Below, one piece after another: positions 6,969 to 9,268 of a stretch of DNA of 9,268 nt. The translations under genes and the position numbers were made by a program. Below the pieces are notes generated by a model that saw nothing but the letters and a program-made list of their open reading frames with translations, did no database searches and had not been told where the DNA came from. The stretch lies in NCBI GenBank assembly GCA_016286075.1, contig JAEERZ010000076.1, forward strand, positions 1 through 9,268, in the 5' to 3' direction. Numbering within the stretch: position 1 is the stretch's first letter; each line of letters starts with the position of its first letter. This DNA comes from Selenomonadaceae bacterium. GTDB taxonomy: Bacteria > Bacillota > Negativicutes > Selenomonadales > Selenomonadaceae.

Positions 6969-6997
6969 TTGACTTTTTACATGGGACAATGTATGAT
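6969..6997 (+). promoter_or_regulatory. Strong sigma-70 promoter of the RHH-domain gene
   Basis: TTGACT (6969-6974), 17 bases, TATGAT (6992-6997): 5 of 6 matches in each hexamer with ideal spacing. Transcription would begin near 7004 and leave a leader of about 29 bases that contains the ribosome-binding site AAGGAGA (7019-7025). The gene is therefore independent of the upstream operon. Confidence 0.8.
6978..6993. promoter_or_regulatory. TACAT-N6-ATGTA palindrome inside the promoter, candidate autoregulatory operator
   Basis: TACAT (6978-6982) and ATGTA (6989-6993) are exact inverted repeats. They lie between the -35 and -10 and overlap the first bases of the -10. A protein bound here would block RNA polymerase. 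Ribbon-helix-helix proteins typically bind short palindromes in their own promoters, and the gene it drives has such a domain. The arms are only 5 bp, so chance is possible. Confidence 0.35.
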
Positions 6998-7032
6998 GAA
7001 AAAGGCGGAATTTTCAGCAAGGAGATGATTTT

Positions 7033-7887
7033 ATGGAACTCTCATTGTCCTTCAATAATGCCGACTCTATACTGATTGAAAAATATGCAGCGGAACAAAA
7101 TATGAGCGCCCTTGAATTCGTCAAGCGCGCCGTGATGAAATCAGTGGCCGAGGAGACGGAGCGCGCCGCACGAAACGCGGCTATGCTTGCGCAGGAAAAG
7201 AAATCAGACATGGCGGGCATCGGGTTGGCTTCTGGCGGAATTCAGCCGCAAGGAGATCTTGCCGGCGACATTAAAAAAGAAGCCAAGCAGGGGGAATCGG
7301 AAAAGAAAAGTGGCTCCCACGATGCTTGGAAGAACTGGCTCGCAAAAACATTTTGCATTGCCAAAAAAGGTTCTTCCAATGAAATGCTTTTAGCCAACGC
7401 GCAACAGGCATTCGATGAGTTCCTGACGTTGACGGCTACGCGGCTCGGTCTTGAAAAAAGCCGGAGCCGGTTCTTCTGCCTTTGCGAAAACATTCCGCTG
7501 CTGGCCAGAAAGGAAATATTGTCCACCGTTGATCCGCATCAGCTTGCCATAATGCTTTCCGAATTTGCCTCCGACGATTTCAAGAAAGATTTTCAAAAAA
7601 TGGCGTCCGCGTATAACGGCAAACCCAATGAGATTTCTGTCGAATCCAAGAAATCCTGTATCGCTGTTTTCTTGCCTGCCGGAAACGGGGCTGACGAGAT
7701 TCGGAAAGCCGTCGTCGGCGCGCTGGATGCATTCGTCGTCTTGATGGGGCCACTGGTCGGAAAAACAAATGCCGTAAATCTTTTTATGCGGCTCGCTAAA
7801 TATATCCCAAGTCCGGAGCGGCAGAAGATACTCCGCGCCATGAGCCCGCAAGAGTTCGCAGAGATGCTTACTCATTTCCTTTTTTAG
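7033..7887 (+). CDS. Ribbon-helix-helix-like protein with a duplicated C-terminal domain of unknown function
   Basis: A 284-residue protein. Residues 2-42 read like a ribbon-helix-helix DNA-binding domain of the RelB/DUF6290 type: a short beta strand (ELSLSF), then two helices with the pattern IEKYAAEQNMSALEFVKRAV. A polar, Lys/Glu/Gly-rich linker follows (about 43-98). The rest I do not recognise. It contains two ungapped 53-residue copies, 126-178 and 230-282, identical at 17 positions and sharing an A-x-D-x-F start, IP, R-x-x-IL, P-x-x-x-A-x-ML and a final F. No signal peptide or convincing membrane span is seen. The start is clear: AAGGAGA lies 7 bases upstream. There is no toxin gene beside it, which argues against an ordinary antitoxin. 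It is AT-richer than its neighbours (40% GC at 7321-7380 against 68% at 3361-3420), which may indicate acquisition. A role as a transcriptional regulator is inference. Confidence 0.8.
   Translation: MELSLSFNNADSILIEKYAAEQNMSALEFVKRAVMKSVAEETERAARNAAMLAQEKKSDMAGIGLASGGIQPQGDLAGDIKKEAKQGESEKKSGSHDAWKNWLAKTFCIAKKGSSNEMLLANAQQAFDEFLTLTATRLGLEKSRSRFFCLCENIPLLARKEILSTVDPHQLAIMLSEFASDDFKKDFQKMASAYNGKPNEISVESKKSCIAVFLPAGNGADEIRKAVVGALDAFVVLMGPLVGKTNAVNLFMRLAKYIPSPERQKILRAMSPQEFAEMLTHFLF
7408..7566 (+). repeat. Protein-level internal repeat, copy 1 (residues 126-178)
   Basis: Encodes the first 53-residue copy, from AFDEF to MLSEF. It aligns without gaps to 7720-7878 with 17 identical residues (about 32%) and many conservative matches, and looks helical. 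DNA similarity is weak, so the duplication is old. Confidence 0.65.
7720..7878 (+). repeat. Protein-level internal repeat, copy 2 (residues 230-282)
   Basis: The second copy, from ALDAF to MLTHF, ends two residues before the stop codon. The conserved core is IP-x3-R-x2-IL followed by P-x3-A-x-ML-x2-F. About 51 residues (179-229) separate the copies. Confidence 0.65.
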
Positions 7888-7898
7888 CCTGACATACA

Positions 7899-7935
7899 GA
7901 GAAGCACGTCCCCAAAAAAGGACGTGCTTCTTTTT
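7899..7935 (+). terminator. Rho-independent terminator between convergent genes
   Basis: GAAGCACGTCC (7901-7911) pairs exactly with GGACGTGCTTC (7920-7930) around an 8-base A-rich loop. TTTTT (7931-7935) follows directly. The stem can extend two more pairs into the T-run. It is canonical for the plus-strand gene. On the minus strand the same hairpin lies just after the purF stop but lacks a following T-run, so it is at best a weak terminator in that direction. Confidence 0.9.
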
Positions 7936-9268
7936 CATCTGGCGTATTCTCCGCGAATATCCTCTGTCGGCGGGTCGATGGGATAGTCGCCGCTGAAACA
8001 GGCGGTGCAGATCGGCAGGCCGCCGACCATTTCCGACAAGCGGGCAAGATTCAGGTAGCCGAGGGAATCGGCGCCGATCTCGCGGCGGATATCCTCGATG
8101 GTTTTGTCGTGGGCAATCAGGTGATCCTCCGATGGGATGTCGATGCCGAAGTAGCAAGGGTGCAGGAACGGCGGCGCCGATACGCACATGTGGACTTCGG
8201 TTGCGCCTGCGTCCCGCAGCATGCTGACAATCTGGTTGCTCGTCGTGCCGCGTACGATGGAGTCGTCAATCATCAGGATTTTTTTGCCCTGCACGATTTC
8301 CTTCAGCACGTTCAGCTTGACATGGACGCCTCGCTCTCGGCTGGACTGCTTCGGGCTGATGAAGGTGCGCCCCACATACGTGTTTTTCGTAAACGCGATG
8401 CCGTAAGGAATGCCCGATTCCAGCGAGTAGCCGATAGCCGCCATATTGCCGGATTCGGGAACGCCCACGACGAGGTCGGCGTCCACCGGATGGTCCTTTG
8501 CGAGGCAGCGGCCCGCGATGATGCGCGCGCCGGCGACGCTCACGCCGTCGATGAGAGAGTCGGGACGAGCGAAATAAATATACTCGAAAATACAGCGCGC
8601 CGTATTTTTCGGGGCGGTGCAGAGCGTGCGGTCGGAATGGATTTTTCCGTCCTGTCCGATGGTCACGATTTCGCCGGGCGCCACGTCGCGAATGAAAGTC
8701 GCGCCGATGGTTTCAAGGGCGCAAGTCTCGGACGCGATGACGTAAGCGTTGTCGCGTTTCCCGATGACGAGGGGCTTGAAGCCCAAAGGATCGCGCACGC
8801 CGATGAGCTTTCTCGGGCTGGCGAGCACGAGAGAATAAGCGCCCTTCAGTTTTTTCATGGCTTCCAGAACGGCTTCTTCCACGGAATCGGTCTTGACGCG
8901 GGCGCGGGCGATATGATAGGCGATAGTTTCCGAGTCGATGGTCGTCTGGAAAATCGCGCCGCCCTCGGACAGCTCGCGGATCAGTTCCGGCGTGTTGACG
9001 AGGTTGCCGTTGTGCGCGAGCATCAGCGTACCTTTAATATAGCGGATGACGAGGGGCTGGGAGTTTTCCGGCAGCGAGCCCCCGGCCGTTGAGTAACGCA
9101 CATGGCCGACGCCTAAGTTGCCCGAAAGCTGCGAGAGGCTTTCTTCGGTAAAGACCTCATGCACAAGGCCCATATCTTTATGGCAAGCGACTTGCCCCTT
9201 GCGGGCGTTCGTGTCTGTAACCGCGATGCCGGCGCTTTCCTGCCCGCGGTGCTGCAGTGCATACAATC
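7935..9268 (-). CDS. purF: Amidophosphoribosyltransferase (N-terminus beyond the right edge)
   Basis: The minus strand encodes 443 residues of PurF, which catalyses the first committed step of purine synthesis (PRPP + glutamine to 5-phosphoribosylamine). The first visible residues are LYALQHRGQESAG. By comparison with Bacillus PurF about 30 residues are missing, including the N-terminal nucleophile cysteine of the glutaminase domain, so its presence cannot be checked. The TTG at 9266 is an internal leucine, not a start. Numbering from that leucine, the glutaminase domain shows HVRYSTAG (55-62) and HNGNLV (85-90). The transferase domain has YVGRTFI (297-303) and the PRPP loop MIDDSIVRGTT (332-342). 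Four cysteines (225, 371, 420, 423) match the ligands of the 4Fe-4S cluster in the Bacillus-type, oxygen-sensitive enzyme. It converges on the RHH-domain gene. Confidence 0.95.
   Translation of the reverse strand, partial: LYALQHRGQESAGIAVTDTNARKGQVACHKDMGLVHEVFTEESLSQLSGNLGVGHVRYSTAGGSLPENSQPLVIRYIKGTLMLAHNGNLVNTPELIRELSEGGAIFQTTIDSETIAYHIARARVKTDSVEEAVLEAMKKLKGAYSLVLASPRKLIGVRDPLGFKPLVIGKRDNAYVIASETCALETIGATFIRDVAPGEIVTIGQDGKIHSDRTLCTAPKNTARCIFEYIYFARPDSLIDGVSVAGARIIAGRCLAKDHPVDADLVVGVPESGNMAAIGYSLESGIPYGIAFTKNTYVGRTFISPKQSSRERGVHVKLNVLKEIVQGKKILMIDDSIVRGTTSNQIVSMLRDAGATEVHMCVSAPPFLHPCYFGIDIPSEDHLIAHDKTIEDIRREIGADSLGYLNLARLSEMVGGLPICTACFSGDYPIDPPTEDIRGEYAR

Noticed and set aside
7033..7887. 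RHH gene as the antitoxin of a toxin-antitoxin pair
   Set aside because: No partner gene fits in the 145 bases upstream or the 47 bases downstream. The protein is far longer than usual antitoxins, and terminators isolate it on both sides.
7390..8187. 265-codon minus-strand frame spanning the RHH gene, the terminator and the end of purF
   Set aside because: It overlaps two well-supported genes in other frames and crosses the terminator hairpin. The translation has no recognisable features.
8109..9092. 327-codon plus-strand frame opposite purF
   Set aside because: Shadow of purF. The minus strand encodes a complete set of PurF motifs here.
1..9268. CRISPR arrays, insertion sequences, tRNA or rRNA genes
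   Set aside because: No spaced direct repeats, transposase motifs, terminal inverted repeats of an element, or tRNA/rRNA signatures were seen on either strand.

Overview
The window looks like chromosome from a Gram-negative-type Firmicute of the Negativicutes (Selenomonas/Veillonella relatives). This rests on three observations. The decarboxylase at 782-1948 resembles the Selenomonas ruminantium lysine/ornithine decarboxylase closely enough to share its numbering (PLP Lys51, Cys323). A DegS-type sensor kinase and a short SpeA-type decarboxylase point to Firmicutes. The base composition is GC-rich. The lineage is inferred from remembered protein features, not from a search.

Layout. (1) 1-370, minus strand: 5' part of a YgbA-like 'nitrous oxide-stimulated promoter' family protein. 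A perfect 8-bp inverted repeat (401-424) lies in its upstream region. (2) 371-781: a divergent intergenic region that ends in a candidate promoter for the rightward operon. (3) 782-6873, plus strand: six tightly packed genes that probably form one operon. They are a fold-III PLP lysine/ornithine decarboxylase, a DegS-family histidine kinase, a fold-I Orn/Lys/Arg decarboxylase, thymidylate kinase (tmk), ribonuclease M5 (rnmV) and the 16S rRNA dimethyltransferase rsmA (ksgA). Gaps are at most 22 bp and three junctions overlap. A 14-bp perfect hairpin at 6889-6934 closes the block. (4) 7033-7887, plus strand: a single AT-richer gene with its own strong sigma-70 promoter. It encodes an apparent ribbon-helix-helix protein with a long linker and an undescribed C-terminal region built from two 53-residue copies. 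A strong terminator follows. (5) 7935 to the right edge, minus strand: purF, lacking its N-terminus at the window edge and convergent with gene (4).

How the genes fit together. The two unrelated PLP decarboxylases would both supply diamines or agmatine. In Selenomonas and Veillonella, cadaverine is covalently attached to peptidoglycan and is needed to anchor the outer membrane, so the first gene may serve the envelope. The kinase between them has no response regulator beside it. tmk, rnmV and rsmA are housekeeping genes for dTTP supply, 5S rRNA maturation and 16S rRNA methylation. The least explained parts are the RHH/duplicated-domain protein with its promoter-embedded palindrome, the orphan DegS kinase between two decarboxylases, and the palindrome upstream of the YgbA-like gene.
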